DNA from: Burkholderiales bacterium
Lineage (GTDB): Bacteria > Pseudomonadota > Gammaproteobacteria > Burkholderiales > SG8-39
NCBI GenBank assembly: GCA_017880775.1
Contig: JADGRQ010000022.1
Location: 1 to 64,000, forward strand
Direction of reading: 5' to 3'
DNA: 64,000 nucleotides
Shown here one piece after another: positions 63,665 through 64,000 of the stretch. The stretch's first letter is position 1. The number at the start of each line of letters is the position of its first letter. Both the position numbers and the translations under genes were made by a program. The notes beneath the pieces were generated by a model. The model did not search any database. It was not told the DNA's origin and saw only the letters and a program-made list of their open reading frames with translations.

Positions 63665-64000
63665 CTACTGCATCTTTCTTGTCTTATTGCCCTTGACAGG
63701 CGTGTGCGCCTTGCATTGGGCCAGGTCCTTGTCCTGCGCGCACATCTGCTCGCGCATGCACGAGCTGTGGTCCGTTCCTTCCTTGCCCGCGCAGGATTCT
63801 TCGGCCTTCTTGTGGGCTTCGCGCATCTTCGAACGGCGCTCTTCGCAGGCCTTCGGATCGGGCGCCTGGCTGCAATCGCGGCCTTTGATGGCGTGTTCGG
63901 CCTGCTTCCCCATGCGCTCGCGGCACTGTGCCGAGTCCTTCGCCTGGGCGCAAATCTGCTCGCCCATGCAGGCGCGCTGGTCGGGCCCTTCCTTGCCCTT
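63665..64000 (-). CDS. Cys-rich tandem-repeat protein, N-terminus cut by window edge
   Basis: At least 111 codons on the reverse strand, open to the right edge. Two copies of a Cys-containing unit 70 residues apart: KEGPDQRACMGEQICAQAKD and KEGTDHSSCMREQMCAQDKD, each followed by a further Cys in [SL]AQC. Between them lies a Lys/Glu/Arg-rich stretch with two more Cys (DCSQAPDPKACEERR). No family recognised; regular Cys spacing suggests disulfides in a periplasmic protein, but the signal peptide is outside the window. Confidence 0.65.
   Translation of the reverse strand, partial: KGKEGPDQRACMGEQICAQAKDSAQCRERMGKQAEHAIKGRDCSQAPDPKACEERRSKMREAHKKAEESCAGKEGTDHSSCMREQMCAQDKDLAQCKAHTPVKGNKTRKMQ

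Noticed and set aside
1-64000. CRISPR array, insertion sequences, prophage, rRNA
   Set aside because: No regularly spaced short repeats, transposase, integrase, phage structural gene or rRNA sequence was found on reading through the window.

Overview
The window is GC-rich DNA (roughly 65% by eye) from a facultatively anaerobic, aromatic-degrading member of the Betaproteobacteria, probably near the Azoarcus/Thauera/Aromatoleum group. The pointers are a phenylphosphate synthase gene (anaerobic phenol activation), an E. coli-type four-subunit fumarate reductase, a complete nuoA-N operon behind tpiA-secG-tRNA-Leu, a B12-dependent (O2-independent) ribonucleotide reductase and several FNR-type operator sequences. 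The taxonomic assignment is inference; no rRNA is present.

Left edge (1-4.4 kb): ppsA reads leftwards off the window. Its promoter region holds a textbook sigma-54 -24/-12 element and two upstream activator sequences of the XylR/DmpR/MopR kind. The divergent gene encodes a sigma-54 activator whose sensor domain keeps the phenol-contact and zinc-ligand residues known from MopR. This is a self-consistent phenol-sensing switch for anaerobic phenol metabolism. A small FMN-binding-type protein follows the regulator.

4.6-20.5 kb is an anaerobic energy block: frdABCD, a UbiE/MenG-like quinone methyltransferase, a c-type cytochrome lipoprotein, a HemG-type quinone-dependent protoporphyrinogen oxidase, hemerythrin and ferritin-like proteins, a universal stress protein, a DctPQM TRAP dicarboxylate transporter, and a four-gene 2-oxoacid:acceptor oxidoreductase with a fused NAD(P)H/FAD/FeS subunit. 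FNR-like palindromes precede frdA, the cytochrome, the hemerythrin/usp divergon and dctP. Together these suggest dicarboxylate uptake and fumarate respiration under oxygen-responsive control.

20.5-26.7 kb is a mixed region: an internally deleted MOT1-type transporter pseudogene, an OmpR/EnvZ-type two-component system with a direct-repeat operator, a Met/His-rich exported protein plus a shortened copy of it, a methyltransferase carrying a signal peptide, a scar joining two unrelated gene remnants, a DUF3014-like protein and an outer-membrane-type protein.

26.9-43.2 kb is core metabolism: tpiA, secG, tRNA-Leu(GAG), nuoA-N and a NUDIX hydrolase translationally coupled to nuoN.

43.3-52.6 kb is a two-partner secretion locus: a giant (about 2250 aa) filamentous-haemagglutinin-type exoprotein with two interleaved families of internal repeats, a FecR-domain exported protein and a TpsB/FhaC-type transporter with its own candidate promoter.

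52.6-64 kb is a run of separate genes: YHS-domain lipoprotein, class II ribonucleotide reductase, PQQ-type sugar dehydrogenase homologue, membrane/ankyrin protein, greB, a full-length M16 peptidase, htpG with a sigma-32 promoter, and a Cys-rich tandem-repeat protein cut by the right edge.
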